Shown piece by piece: positions 35,401-47,819 of a stretch of DNA of 64,000 nt. Source of the stretch: Marsupella aquatica (taxonomy: Eukaryota; Marchantiophyta). The DNA is taken from NCBI GenBank assembly GCA_973895155.1, contig OZ316892.1:5394001-5458000 (forward strand). Direction: 5' to 3'. Numbering within the stretch: position 1 is the stretch's first letter; each line of letters begins with the position of its first letter. The position numbers and the translations under genes are program-made. Below the pieces are notes generated by a model that made no database searches, was not told where the DNA came from, and saw nothing but the letters and a program-made list of their open reading frames with translations.

Positions 35401-37114
35401 ATGCCCGTGCGTTGCACAAAAGATTTTGAAATGAGGGCAAGATGTCAAAGAGAGGAAAATATGTTGATGCAAGGGCAAGACGAAAAGGAGAGGGCAAGAT
35501 GTTGAGGTGAGGGCAAGATGTCAAGCCCGAGATGTAAGGCAAGGGAGAGATGTCAATTAGGAGAGATGTCAAGCGCAAGATAATGGCCATCACATCTATT
35601 CAACACATTTTTATTCTTAGTTTTACCCAATTTTTTATTCAAGATTTACCAAAATTCTTTTATATAAGTTTTTTTGGCCTCCCTTCTTTTCCCCCTCTCC
35701 CACCCTCTCCCCTTATATCCTTGTGCTTTCCCTTCTTGCCCTCCTAGTGCCTCGTCCTTCCCCCTGACCCTTTTTCTTCCCTTCAACACCAGTGAAAAAA
35801 GTAAAAAGGTGTTAAAAATGGGAAGAAAAGACAATTAACCTCCAAAAAATGAAATCTCCTTTTTAAGAACAAAAATCAAACTAATTTCATGTCAATCTAC
35901 TCTACTTCCCCTTAGTGCTCTAAACACCATTATCTCAAATCGATCTATTTTTACTTCAATGCTCCATGCCAAAATGTACTCTAAATGGACTTAAAAATAT
36001 TCTACTTCCACTTGAATGCTCCATGCCAAAAAGTATGATAAGCAAGCTACAAAATAATTAAAGTAACATATTCAAGTATTCTATCATATATTATACTATA
36101 TTATAATTTATAACCAAATAATCTTAGGTACCCATCTCATTCAATCCAAGAGCCTTAAATAATTCTAAACAATATCTAACAGCTGAACATTGTTCCCTCC
36201 TTTTCCCTTTTGTAACGGGATGATGGACAAAAACTGGCCGGATTTATTATTATAATTGTAATTAAAATAGGTGTCATCTAAACAAAGAGTTCCTCAAAAT
36301 AGAGCTTAACATTAGAAAGGTACAAAGTTCATGTACTTTGCTTTCAGCCACAAAAATACTATTCTTACAAGGTACACTTTTTATCCCCTACAAGTTAATG
36401 TATTTGTCTTTCACCAAGAGAGTAAGATACCTCTGTTGTCATGACCATACGTAGCGTGCTAGACTATGTAGTGTGCTAGCGGAGTCCATACCTTAGATGG
36501 GCCGTAGTGCCTAGTTAGGAGTCTGGTTCCATGGTAGAGGGTTAGAGGGGGTGCCCTGTTGATGGTGACTCCTCTAGTAGGACCCGCCCTCAGGGTTGGA
36601 GGGTATAGTGTGGAGAGGCTCAAAGGACGGTTAGTTCTTTGAGTTGAGCCTTTGGCGTTGGGAGAGCCTTGGTAGTGAGTGGAGCTCCTTGGCTATGGTG
36701 TCCCGTTAGCTTCGACCTAGATTCTCCATTGTGGAGTGGGTTTGGCTTGACTGTGTGTGTTCTTACGTGTTTTATGACAATATGTCTTTCACGGATTTCA
36801 GTTGCGGTACACTGTCTTGTATTTGTGTATGCTCTTGTCCATGTTATGCATGTATGTGAGTATGGCATGACCAGCGATGTATGTTGTACGATGATGTGGA
36901 TTCGCACTACACTGTTCACTTGGATATGTTTTTTTTTCCCATTTACAATCTGTCATGGATAAGTGCTACGTGTATAACTGCATTCCATGGGTAACTGCAG
37001 GGTAGTCGACATGTAGTCCCCCCAAAATATAGCACATTCCTTTGTAAATGCACCCAAAAGTGCACCGTCTGTAAGTACATCTCGGCGTCACTAAATGACA
37101 AGATTCATAACTAT
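32476..37114. other. Intergenic, repeat-bearing, no gene supported
   Basis: Contents: an inverted repeat pair (about 32953-33017 with 34134-34192), a duplicated AAGGNAAAAAA...AAGCTGA phrase at about 33650-33750, TACCACTGTTTT words at about 33348 and 33408, and irregular GGGCAAGATGTCAAG repeats at about 35432-35580. Segment 36420-36780 is GC-richer and could be an LTR fragment. No frame shows domain-like sequence. Confidence 0.5.
32953..34192. repeat. Inverted repeat pair with about 60-bp arms
   Basis: The left arm (about 32953-33017) contains ATGGAAAGGAGTTGCAACCT followed by CATGGAACCA. The right arm (about 34134-34192) contains its reverse complement, with about 90 percent identity over roughly 60 bp. 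About 1.1 kb of AT-rich non-coding DNA lies between. It may be a foldback element or two oppositely oriented copies of one repeat. Confidence 0.7.
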
Positions 37115-37122
37115 ATTTCGTC

Positions 37123-37410
37123 CTCGGGGGGTTAACTAAGTGTATATTTTGGGGTACCACGTGCGATCATAGCCTAATATAAATAGACCTATTTTATAAA
37201 TAAAATATTCCAAGAATATTCTCTATTTTCAATATTAATAACATATTTTACTTTATAAAAGATATATATTAGAGAATATTCTATAAACATGAGTTTATAA
37301 TACATTCTTTTGCCTCCTACACTTTTTAAAAATTTAGTTAAGTTCTATCCAAAATACCTATTTTGGATCGCACGTGGTTCCTAAGATTTTTTTATAGTCA
37401 ACCTCCCGAG
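37123..37410 (+). mobile_element. MITE copy 6 (CTCGGGGG family, subfamily B)
   Basis: It begins CTCGGGGGGTTAAC and ends with the inverted GTCAACCTCCCGAG. Inner parts of the termini also pair (TACCACGTGCGATC with GATCGCACGTGGT). The flanking 8-mers ATTTCGTC (37115-37122) and ATTCCGTC (37411-37418) differ at one base. The interior matches copy 7 (58207-58491) in reverse orientation. It is non-coding. Confidence 0.88.
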
Positions 37411-37797
37411 ATTCCGTCTATAAGAGTTCACATTGTGTTTATCAATTTGTGCATACAGTGGACAAAATGCTTTTATTGATAAGCGCTTAAAAGATTTACA
37501 TAGACTGTCTACTTAAGAGTATTTATCAATAAGAGCATAAGTTGTGTACCAACACATAGAGTACTAGGGTGCACTAAAGCATTTGGGCAGGGCCTGTATG
37601 AGGGTTTAGGTACGAGAGACTTATGTGTGACCTGACAGCAGAATCACGAGGTTTAGATTTATGGGTGACCTGACAGCAGAATCACAAGGTTTAAACGAGA
37701 GAATGTGAAGGGCATCGAGGTTTAGGACTGACAAAGAGCAACAGTCAACCAGGGACATAGTGTGTGGCAACACACTCTTCTTTGAAGTGCTGTCATC
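37411..37797. other. 5' flank of the Tigger pseudogene
   Basis: A 42-bp unit containing GTGACCTGACAGCAGAATCA occurs twice in tandem (about 37625 and 37667). This may be the transposon's 5' non-coding part. I could not identify convincing terminal inverted repeats or a TA duplication. Confidence 0.5.
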
Positions 37798-39717
37798 ATG
37801 GGGGCAAAGAAGCTGACAACCTTGAGCCACAAGGAGAAGCAAGACATTTGTAAGCACAAGCAGCAAAACAATGGCTTGACTAACAAGGATTTGGTTAAGT
37901 GGGTGCCAACCACATTTGGGGAGAAGGTTCATAAGACAACTGTTGGCAGAGTATTGAAGAAGATGTTTGCTTTGTTCTCGAATGTTAGCAGCAATAAGGT
38001 AAAGAGGAATAAAAACCCACGGGAGTGCTGATTCTGGAGGAGGCATTGTACCGCTGGTTTTTGGCAGTGCAAGAGGCAAGTCTGCCAATTTTTGATGAGT
38101 TGCTAATGGAGAAAGCACCTCAAATGTACACTATTCTACAAAACAAATCCTGAGCTAAACATGGACGAAGACAGGCCTATTTTACAAGCCGTAGGTGAAC
38201 AAGAGCTTGTCAGTAGGACAAAGTTGTGAACGGACAAAAGAAATGCAAGGACCGAATCACCATTGCATTAACTTCAAACATGGATGGCAGTATCAAGCTC
38301 CAGCCTCTAGTGATCAACAAGTCTGAGAAACCACTATGCTTCACACAGTGCAGGATTATTTAAGCCCCTTGATAGTCTAGAAATTCAATGGTACACCAAC
38401 AAGAAGGCCTGGATGACAGGGAAGTTTTTTGGGCTTCGATGCTGAGATTTGAGGAGCACATGAAAGCATTGGGTCAAACAAATGTGGCTCTTCTCTTGGA
38501 CAATGCCCCTGGCCACCTCTTGGGCCCTCTTGTGGACCAGTTGAGGTGGTGAAGGTATACTTCTTGCCTGTCAACACCACAAGTGAACATAGACGACAAT
38601 CACAATGGGAATTCTATATACCATCCAATGCACAAGTATCAACACAGAGATTTACGTGGTTAATTTCCTCATGAGGCTACGTCCATGAGAACACACAAGA
38701 ACTTTATTGCACTCTAGGTCGACTGACCATATTAAACATCCATAACACAAGCTCTCTCTATCTCTCAATTGGCTCCGTAACAATGAGCCCAAGTTCCTCC
38801 TATCCAAGCAAACACCGCTTGGGTATAGTGTGTATAACATGACTAATCTAACCTAATCTGTGACTAAGGTTAACCCTAACTACGATATAGTCGTAACTCT
38901 AGACCTAAATGTAAATTCTAACAGATTTTAGCCTAGATGCTGAGATTATTAAGAGCTTTAAATGTTGGTAAAGTTGTTTAAGAGAAGTAGCTCCAAGATT
39001 TTGACAATTCAGAACTCTTCAAAATGGATGTGTACAAAGCTGTGAAAATGGTGGTGAAAGCATGGAGTGATAGAGTCACTCAAAAAACAATTCGCACATG
39101 TTGGGAGCATTCCCAGCTTATGACTTACAAGCATCAAGGGGCGAATTGCTGCAGACTGGACATCGACCTGGAGTTGGAGGCGACAACAGATGATCGAGAC
39201 CTGCGTGACAATTTAGAGGATTTGGCATACCATCTCATTCAGTTAAAGTTGTCATATCTCGTGATGGTGGATGCAAAAGAGTACCACACTGCAGACAATG
39301 TTCAAAATGCTCCCACATTTCCAGTTGACAATGGCGACATTGCAAATTGTTGGAGACCTTGCAGAGGATGAAGATGAGGTCTTGGATGAATTCGAGTCAC
39401 AAAATGTGAATCTTGACGAGACTCAAGATGTCCAAGACACTGAGACAGTTACTGAGCCCCAAATCTCATTTCAAGCAGGCACTTCTTATTTTGAAGGGGT
39501 CAAAAAGTTTCTCTAGTAGCGGGAGTACAATATGTATGGGCTTACATTGGAATTGAACAAAATTTTGAAGTTTTGAAGGAAAGGACACCTAACCAGCTTG
39601 AAGCACTCAAAGATTGACCAGTTCGTTGCCACAAATGGTGGAGTTGATGGTGGGGACATAGTGGAGGATGGCGCTGCAATTTCCGAGTGCAATGCCGAAC
39701 CCTTGGGTGAGTGAATT
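37798..39717 (+). pseudogene. Tigger/pogo-type DDE transposase, decayed
   Basis: Order on the plus strand: an N-terminal helix-turn-helix of CENP-B/psq type from the ATG at 37798 (LTTLSHKEKQDICKHKQQ ...); a Tc5-like DNA-binding piece (EEALYRWFLAVQEASLPIFD, about 38036-38100); then a catalytic NMDE near 38160, followed one frame later by TGLFYKP. Next come TNKKAWMTGKFF (about 38398) and LLLDNAPGHLLG (about 38490), which holds a second catalytic Asp. FLPVNTTS (about 38560) is followed, after a nested insertion, by LDAEIIKSFK (about 38940). A C-terminal part (39024-39516) ends with an acidic tail and a KHSKIDQF word. Several frameshifts and stops break the gene, so it cannot encode an active enzyme. 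Domain order and motifs identify the family clearly. Confidence 0.85.
38590..38926. mobile_element. Insertion nested in the Tigger pseudogene (LTR-like)
   Basis: Conserved transposase codons stop after NTTSEH at about 38588 and resume with FSLDAEII at about 38929, so roughly 340 bp are inserted. The last 190 bp match 17893-18083, and both copies end TCTAACA. The insertion carries no frame. Its left terminus and target duplication are not clear; GAACAT and ACAGAT flank it imperfectly. It is younger than the transposase gene it interrupts. Confidence 0.75.
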
Positions 39718-42252
39718 CTAATTTGCAGATATGGAGTCATTGGAGCCCTAAGTTTGCGCGTAAGTACTCAAGTTGAAGTTTTGTTATGTGCTCTAGTAAT
39801 AGGGACTTTATTATGAATAAGTTAAAATAGGTGTGCCTTACGGGGCCGCCAGCTATATACAGTGGTTAACCTGTAAAAGTGTGTACCATTGTGGCAGTGC
39901 AGAATGTGATGAGTGAGCGTCAATGTGTGTGTAGGGTGTGTGAGCAATGGCTGCCTGTGTGCTCTCCACGCGCGATGATGAATGAGTTGCGTGCTTGCCC
40001 CGGCTGCTCATGCGGACAGACAAAATGTTCTTCAACACGGAACACTCTGTGGAACTCCAGAGTGGCCTTCAATCTGGCTGTACTTGAAATAGTGAGGACA
40101 TTGGTGATCACATTGTCTTGACAAGCTCAATGATGGTGTGTTGTACTGAAGACACAATCCAAAAGGTTGGGCATGAGACCATAAAGTTGGCTTTGTTTAC
40201 ATTCCCTCTTGTTCTTAGACACGTCGATGAAAGTCTTCAGCTATATCCTCATTTCATCTTCATATGATCTAGCGTTATATTCCCTCATGTTCTTGACAGG
40301 ACGACCATAGTCTTCACTGACCTCTTGATTTCATCTGTTTATGATCTAGCCTCATGTGCTTCATCACTTTACCCCTTTTCGGGCCTGCAGCAGATTGGAC
40401 GAAGACCATCCAAGGAATTGGATTGGAGCTGTAGGGTTTCTTGTAACTCTCTTCTTCTGTTCTATGCGGGAGGGCAATTGAGCCACTTCTTTTTCATTCA
40501 CCGGTTTGTAATCTTCAGCTGCTTGCCCATCTATTTGCAATCTTTCGCAATTCTGATTGTACTCATTGTTCAATGCAGCTGCTTCATCTACCCAGCGGAT
40601 TTTCAATCCCCAGTAAATTTGGAATCTAAGCTGCTTCCTTTGACCATTTGCGATTCTCAGCTGTTTAACCATTTGCAGTCCCCAGCAGATTCGGATTCAA
40701 CCCGCTTCCAGTCTTCTGCTGCTCATCCTCCCAAAGCTATTTCTGCTGCAGATTTGGACTCCTTATACGAATGTTTTCGTGAGCAGAGCATTGGTGACAG
40801 AGAGAATTTTGCCCAGGCTCTTCTTGGTGACGAGGAGTTGGCGGGTACTCAGATTTTAGTCATCTTGGGACACTTTCGGAGAAGCGATTCATCTTAGCTC
40901 GGCACTGAAGTCTGGTGGGTCCATTCGTCTTCAGCTCGACAGAAGAGGTAAGACCGAATGTATCCTTTCCGTAGCGTGCAACTTTAAAAGAGGAGGGAAT
41001 GGAATCTTAATTTGAAGTCTTGGGTGAGGGAATGGTAAGCTCATTCCCACAGGGTAAGAAGTGATTCGACTGGGGAGGCCACGATTCCAATGCAATTTAT
41101 GATTGTCGTAGTCTCCGAGTTCTTCCCTTACCATTCCGGGTTTGCAGAATCAGGTGCCTCTGTGGTACCTTGCCTTGGCCATCCCAGTTTTCAAGCTAGT
41201 CTCCAGATTTCTAGTTGTCTACCGTGTTTTGTCTACTGTATATTTGTGAGGGCGGAGGCCCATTTGATCATTTGCATTGTTTGATTGGTTCTGCCTAACA
41301 AATTATAGTGACGTACTCCTTTTACCACCAAAATGCAGCGTACTGTATCCTAATAATGAAAATATTTGGGGGAAGCAGCTGCTACAGTTGATTTACCAAT
41401 AAAGCACTTCACACGGAATCAATTTGGATTCTGGTTCTTTTGTTTAATAGCGGATAGGCTGCTGATTTACACCGTGACGTGACGAGCTCTGAGGCACCGC
41501 CACGAAGGTGGTAATTTGTCCTTATCGACTGTTGGCAACAATTACACGGGGGCAGTTGCTTCTGCAGCTTACCCATCCACAGACACGGAACCTCTTACAT
41601 ACACAACGGCCACACCTTCCCTTCGCTAGTCCTCATCGAGTGGTTGTCAGAGATCATACGGAGTGTCAACTCTAGAACTTTGAAGATTCCCAAATTGAGA
41701 GCAAGCAATAATTTTCTTTTGTCAGGGTGTAGGTTTCTGTAAAGTTAGGTAGGCAACTACAAACCGAGATGTACTGTGCCACTTCCGAGACTCTTGTGGC
41801 AGTGATTAGGATCTCACAAACGACTTGGGTATTCTCCGTTTTCTGTTTTGAATTTTTGGGAAGAACTTTTGGGCTGGTGGCATTTCTTGTACCATCGGCC
41901 TAATCATCTTCATCGTTGTCTGCATTTTGGAGCAGGGCCAGGAAGTTTCAATTGAGGGATCTCGAGGCCTAAAGGAGCAACGCCACTGAGGTAGGAGGAG
42001 CTCCTTCAATGCCTCACTAGGCCCGTGAATTCATGAGAACGAAAATGTCAACAACGCCCTTGGTCCTTGGCCCTCTTTGGGCCCTCTTTGGGGATGGGTG
42101 CAAGTCAATAATAATTCTTTCCGCTTACATTGGATTCTATCCTTCTCATCCACATTTCGATCGACTTCCCGTAATAGCCAAGAAGGTCGGGTGGGCTGAT
42201 TCTGTTCATCCTATTTGCAGGGCACTCCTGTTTTTGCTCGTCCGGGTCGGCG
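39718..42252. other. Intergenic between Tigger remnant and NRAMP gene
   Basis: No gene is supported. A 190-codon open stretch at 40325-40897 has no ATG anywhere and contains repeating CAGTCCCCAGCAGATT-like phrases. Segment 41640-42252 immediately precedes the NRAMP start and presumably holds its promoter and 5' UTR. GCCCTCTTTGG is duplicated at about 42070-42092. Confidence 0.5.
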
Positions 42253-45200
42253 ATGCGGACCGCGGAGAAGCAGCCGCTCTTGCCACCAGGGGTTGATGAA
42301 GGACCAAAACATGGAGGGCATCGAGAACATGACGAGTATGAACGAGCGTACGAGGAGTCGGAGCAAATAGACACAACTTTGTTTTATGGGCAGGATGATT
42401 TGGAAAGCGGAGACCACGTTCCGAAATTCTCCTGGAAAAAGTTATGGCTCTTTACCGGACCAGGGTTTCTCATGAGCATCGGATACCTCGATCCTGGGAA
42501 CATTGAGAGTGACATCCAAGCAGGTGCTGGGGCAGGGTATAATCTTCTATGGCTGCTAATGTGGGCAACTGTGATGGGGCTTCTCATTCAGCTGCTGGCC
42601 GCCAGGTTGGGAGTCGCCACAGGATGCCATATGGCTGAACTCTGTAGAGACGAGTATCCACCTTGGGCAAGATATTTGCTCTGGCTGATGGCTGAGGTTG
42701 CCATCATAGGAGCAGATATTCAGGAGGTGATTGGAAGTGCGATTGCATTTCGGATTTTGTCAAATGGGTATCTCCCTCTGTGGGCAGGAGTGCTCATCAC
42801 TGGAGTAGACGGGTAAGTGAGTAGGATCGCTAGAGTGATTGTTGGTCGGTACGGTCTAAAATGGTCCACTTAAGATTGGGCAGGATTTGTTCAGTGCATC
42901 TTTTGTAAAAAAAGTGTCCACCATCAGTACCAGAATCACCACCCTAGGATCTGGAGCCTACCTAATGCCATCTTCTGCTCGGATAGCCTTGGGCGATTTT
43001 GATATCGATCATACAGCTTGGATTGTGATCCGATCAATGGACGAGCACACCTAGATCTGCAGCTCGTTGGTCAGAAAACTATTGATTAGGTCAATGGACA
43101 TCCGGTGGAGATTAAGGATCTAGATCTGGACTCCAATTATTCTCCTGTCATTGATATCGGTAGAGGCAATTGGAGACTTTATTTCAGCAGTTGTTGTTGG
43201 TCCAATGCCACAAATGGGGTCCCGTTGTCCATTCATTCCTGGATTAATTCTTCTTTTGATTGTTTCGATCTTTTTGCATTTATTCGTTCATCCATTCATT
43301 TCATGTTCGTTTTTCGCATGTGCACAGGTTTTTGTTCCTGTCACTAGAGAGCTTCGGAGTGAGAAAACTGGAAGCTTTGTTCGGAGGCTTCATCGCGGTG
43401 ATGGCAATTTCATTTGCTTGGATGTTTGGGCTAGCGCAACCTGACAACAAAGAGATTGCTCGAGGTACGTGACTTGTGTACGCACTGACCGCCTTCGTCT
43501 CCTCATGATGAAGACAATCCAACAACCCACTGGACAATCGTTTGCAATTGCCTCTAGGTCCTTCAATTGTCTTGTATTTCCTGTATTGTTATGTCCGTCT
43601 GTCCTCGAATTTATATGGGTCGTCTGTCTCCCCTGTTCTACGAAAGGTTGTAAAGTCATGGTCTTATAATTACTATATGCAAATTTGCGTTTATTTCCAA
43701 GCCCTGTCGTCATTGGTGTGGAAGTCCTTGAACAATTTTGGAAAGAATGTCCGAGTTCAGTTAATGAGCCTTCTTCTTAACCTAATGTGCAGGTTTGCTC
43801 ATTCCTTATGTGCCCTCCAATTCAGTGGACATTGCAGTAGGAATTGTGGGGTGTGTAATCATGCCTCACAATATCTTTCTCCATTCTGCGCTTGTGCAAT
43901 CGCGGTCACTTGACAAGTCAAAGGAGAGTACCATCCGGGATGCTCTTCGTTACTACACAATTGAATCAGGCCTGGCTCTGTTTATCTCCTTCAGCATCAA
44001 CCTCTTCATCATGGCGGTATTTGCCAAAGGGTTTTACACGCCAGGGGGCGATAGACCAGACATTGGGATCATGAATGCTGGAGATTACCTTCAAAATGAG
44101 TATGGTGGAGGATATTTTCCTATTCTCTACATTTGGGCAATTGGGCTTCTGATGGCGGGCCAGAGTAGTACCATGACGGGGACTTACACGGGCCAATTCG
44201 TCATGGCTGGGTTTTTGGAGATCCGAGTGAAGAAGTGGCTTCGGGTGCTTGTGACACGGAGTGTGGCCATTGTACCCACAGTTATTGTGGCGCTCATTTT
44301 CGACGAGGCTGGCAACAACCTCGACCGGATGAACGAGTGGCTTAATGTTCTCCAGTCAGTCCAGCTGCCATTTGCTCTCATCCCTTTGCTTTGTCTGGTC
44401 TCGACTGAGAGAGTGATGGGAGCCTTAAAAATCGGACGTGTGACACAGGTATTTTGCTTGTTCATAGTGTGTGTGTTGAGTTTCATGTCTGAACTGCAAT
44501 ATTGTAGATGGTCCTCCAATGACCTTTGTGGGAAAGTAAATGCCCTCCCCCCAAAAAAGGAGCAAGTGGGGGACTTGTAAGTTTGAGTGTAATGTGGCTG
44601 GCTCGTTCCAGTCTCTAAGCTTTCCCTTTGACGATTGAAGTCTTCTATGAACTCCTGTGCGTAAAGGAGAATAAGCAATGTGCACCTAGTGATTGGTGCT
44701 TTGTTGCACAGAGTTGAGTCTCAAACACGTATCTTTTAAAGTGCTGGAAATTTTGGGTTAGGAAGAGAAAATCGCCTATTTCTTTTGTGAGGTACGATTA
44801 GAACTTGTTTTGAAGTAGATTGTTGCTTGGCTATAAGTCTTGTTCATCTGTTGCGTTATGACAAGTCGACGTTGAGCAACGGCTGATGGTTGAGGCGGGT
44901 GTACTTTGTCAATTAGTTCAGCGGTCAACTTGTTGGGGGTTTAGTACCTCCGCTTTCAGCAAAATTTGTGCGGTTCATCTCTTCGTTCTGAATGTCTCAC
45001 GTCTGTCATGCTGGATTTGAAAACATGGTCAAGGTTGCGCCTTTGCGTCATTTGTTGTTTTGGATCCTCCCGCTGTCCACGTTAGTTGGTCTGGAAAATT
45101 AGTCAACTCTTTGAAGGGCTTCGAAACTATCATGTATGTCTCTCCAAGAGGACTGTCGTTCTTGTGGTATTTTGCTGTGGTCCTTGGACAGAAGACCTGT

Positions 45201-45588
45201 ATGCAAAGTTTGTCTTGAAAGACAAACCTCTCTTATCTTCTGTCCCGAGGGGCTGTAATCTCAATCTGGATGCACCTGGAAATATGCACACACGAGCTTT
45301 GAGGAATTTCAAAGAATTTCCTTTGTTCGTCCATGTTGGAATCTGATCTAACAAGATGAGGGTGCTTGGGTGCAGGTCATAACTTCACTGATTGCATTAT
45401 TGGTCTTGGCCATAAATTTCTACTTGCTATCAGTGTTCTTTTTGAGCGAAAATGCCGCAGGACTAGCCACCTTTATTATTTTGGGAACTGCTGCGATTCT
45501 GTATGTGTTCTTCATTCTCTACTTAGCCTTGCGACCTTCCCAGGCGGATGGGCTATGGGCAGGGTTGGTCAAGGCGTCTTCCAAGTAA
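42253..45588 (+). CDS. NRAMP divalent metal transporter (plant NRAMP2/3/4-like)
   Basis: Four exons join in frame with GT-AG introns: 42253-42812, 43328-43464, 43793-44448 and 45376-45588 (1566 bp, 521 aa, a normal length for the family). The fold's diagnostic metal-site motifs are present: DPGN at 80-83 in TM1 and MPHN at 256-259 in TM6. The consensus transport signature [16 protein letters not shown] follows in exon 3. About 11-12 hydrophobic segments are visible. EKQPLL at residues 5-10 fits an acidic di-leucine vacuole-sorting signal, as known for plant NRAMP3/4. It should move Fe2+/Mn2+ and similar ions with protons, probably out of the vacuole; the location is inferred. The DPGNIE form (not DPGNLE) is a small variant. 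It is not EIN2, because the long C-terminal domain is absent. The ATG is the first in frame, and no conserved residue lies upstream. Confidence 0.94.
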
Positions 45589-47819
45589 GATTTTCCCTTA
45601 AGCATTTTTTATGAAACCAAATGTCTTTAAAGTGTGGAATGAGTTTGAGTTCGTGGAACCAACTTAAACGCACTTCTTTACAGCAAAATTCCGAATTGAG
45701 TTCGTTAAAACTCAAATGATATGTTGAAGCTGAACAGCGTTCAGAGCAGCTGAAAGATGACTCATAACCTTATGTTTCTGATTCCTTCTAGATAAATTTA
45801 GAGTGCTTGTGCTCAGCAGATAGAAAGACTTGTCTTGCTTCAGAATTGGTCGTCAACGCTTTCGGACCTTTTTGTAGTCTTGGGATCTAGTTCATATGTT
45901 TCATCTGTAAAGCTAGAGGTACTGATATGCGATATCAGCCCATGCAATTTTACTTTAGCTCAAAATATTATTTGTGGTTGTTGGCAACATGAAGTTTTTG
46001 GATTCATAGAATGTCGAGGGGTTCTAATCGCCTGAATCAGTACTGATCACGGGAAAGGCGTGTTTACATGCAGGGCTAGGTCTTCAGAATCTGGGCGTTC
46101 GCTATCATAGAAATCTCATTTTGAATCCAATCAACGGGTTTGATCCAGAAGCCAACTAGAAGTAAATAAGGCCAAGGTGTAAGATCATCCCAAATGACAG
46201 TTTCTTCGAGATCCTAAAACTTCCGTTAAAATCTGTCGTTGGATCTGCAAAGCGAAGTAGTTTAGAAGCGTGTTGATCTGCTACAAACTTATCCCAGGGT
46301 TAAGAATTGGATTTGCTCCGAATCAGTAGATTTACTGGGATGCAGAATGGATATGCACCATGGATGCTGGAGATGCTGCCGGCTCAGATTGCTTATGCGA
46401 GCCCAGCATGTCCGATCGACGACACGGATAGAATTGTACAGTTTCATTAGGATGGAAGAGTTCAAGATTTGAAAATAATTCTGAAAATTGGAGGTACATA
46501 TCTGGAACCAACAAGAATGAAAGGATTGCCAAGATTCTGCTGGCTGTGAATTTTCGTGTACTTTGTAATTATCAGTAAAGTAGGTGGGTCGAATCAATGA
46601 AGGAATCATATTCCTATTTACAAAAGATTGCTTTCTGGTTAATCGCATCTTGTGATCGAGTAAGCAAGATAAAGAAGGCTTTACTCTCAGCACTGAGCTG
46701 GCGAAGCCAGATCAGAAGGGAAATATCCATCTTATGAAAACAAAAGTACAAAAGTGGCTCTCACGAGAACAGTTTCGAATTAGGGATCTTCATGCCTTGC
46801 TTGCATTCATGGAATAATCTGATGGCTTGTTTCAAGTGATTTTGAATCTTGAGAACGTCGTCTAAAGTGTCTGGTTGTATCACTTCATTGAGTGTAAGTA
46901 AGGATGTCAAAATTTATCGTAGAGCATTCCTAGCTTAGAAGATGGGTGACCGCAGGCACTTTGAAAACGTTGGAAGGTATTTATGGGGTACCAGCTGCCG
47001 TCCAGGTATTAGTAGTGGAAGGGAGTTGTTGGCAGAGCATTGTGTCTATTTGTATCATTGCTGAGGAAGGGACGAAATGGATCTTTGCCTACTCTTAAGG
47101 GCCAGCTAGTTGTTAGACCTGAGCTGGTTCCTATCTCCCTAAGAAGCGGAACGATTTCTCTGGGACAATAGAATCATTGGGCAGATCAACCATAGAGGTC
47201 TGTCTCTCATAAACTGTGGAACACAATGTGTTATAATGGTGTCTGGACAAGGTCAAGAGTGGGTTTCAGAATCTTTTACAGCTCTACCCTTCTTAGGAAG
47301 TCCGCTGGGTTCAGAAAAGTTCCTACTTCTCAAGAATTTCTACTTTGGCTTCAACTCACTTTCTGTGCACACCCGGTAAAGGTTGCATAAGTAGAGGGAT
47401 CTTCCATGCACTGTTAGCAAAGCTTCGCGGAACGTTCTGCCCTTTTGCAACAGGTTGCGCTTGGCAGCTAGACGGAGAATATGTGCTGTCCCCACAGAAT
47501 ATTTACAATAAGAATAATCTTGTGAGCGACCTAGATACCTTTGGGTACAAAATCTCGTACTTTCTTGTAAAGGGAACTATGGCAAAATAGTCGTTCTCAT
47601 GAATCCTGTTCACATCTTCAAGTTCTGTTTAAGATATCTATAACTTGCTTCTGCCCCTGGAAGTTAGAGACTTCAGTCTCGGAAGAACATACCCAACTTG
47701 ACACAGCCAAACGAACACAGGAATTCAATGGAAAGACATTTTACATCAGTCATACAGATTCGAATCGCCCATTTCCATTTTAGTAACTTACATATTGGGC
47801 GACTACAGTTGTCCCCGCC
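45589..47819. other. Intergenic between NRAMP and CLPP6
   Basis: No gene is supported. Scattered frames of 60-135 codons lack domains and overlap. No arrays or inverted repeats were noticed before 47820. The two flanking genes converge, so this is shared 3' flank. Confidence 0.55.

Noticed and set aside
37450-39905. Terminal inverted repeats of the Tigger element (CAGTGG-type words at about 37455 and 39895)
   Set aside because: The two words match poorly when inverted and no TA duplication is evident, so the ends were not called.
40325-40897. 190-codon plus-strand open stretch
   Set aside because: It contains no methionine codon at all, begins at TTG, and consists partly of repeating phrases. 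No domain or splice evidence.
43105-43444. Additional coding exon in NRAMP intron 1
   Set aside because: Open frames there are out of phase with the transporter and encode no transporter sequence. The exon 1-exon 2 junction already gives continuous conserved protein.
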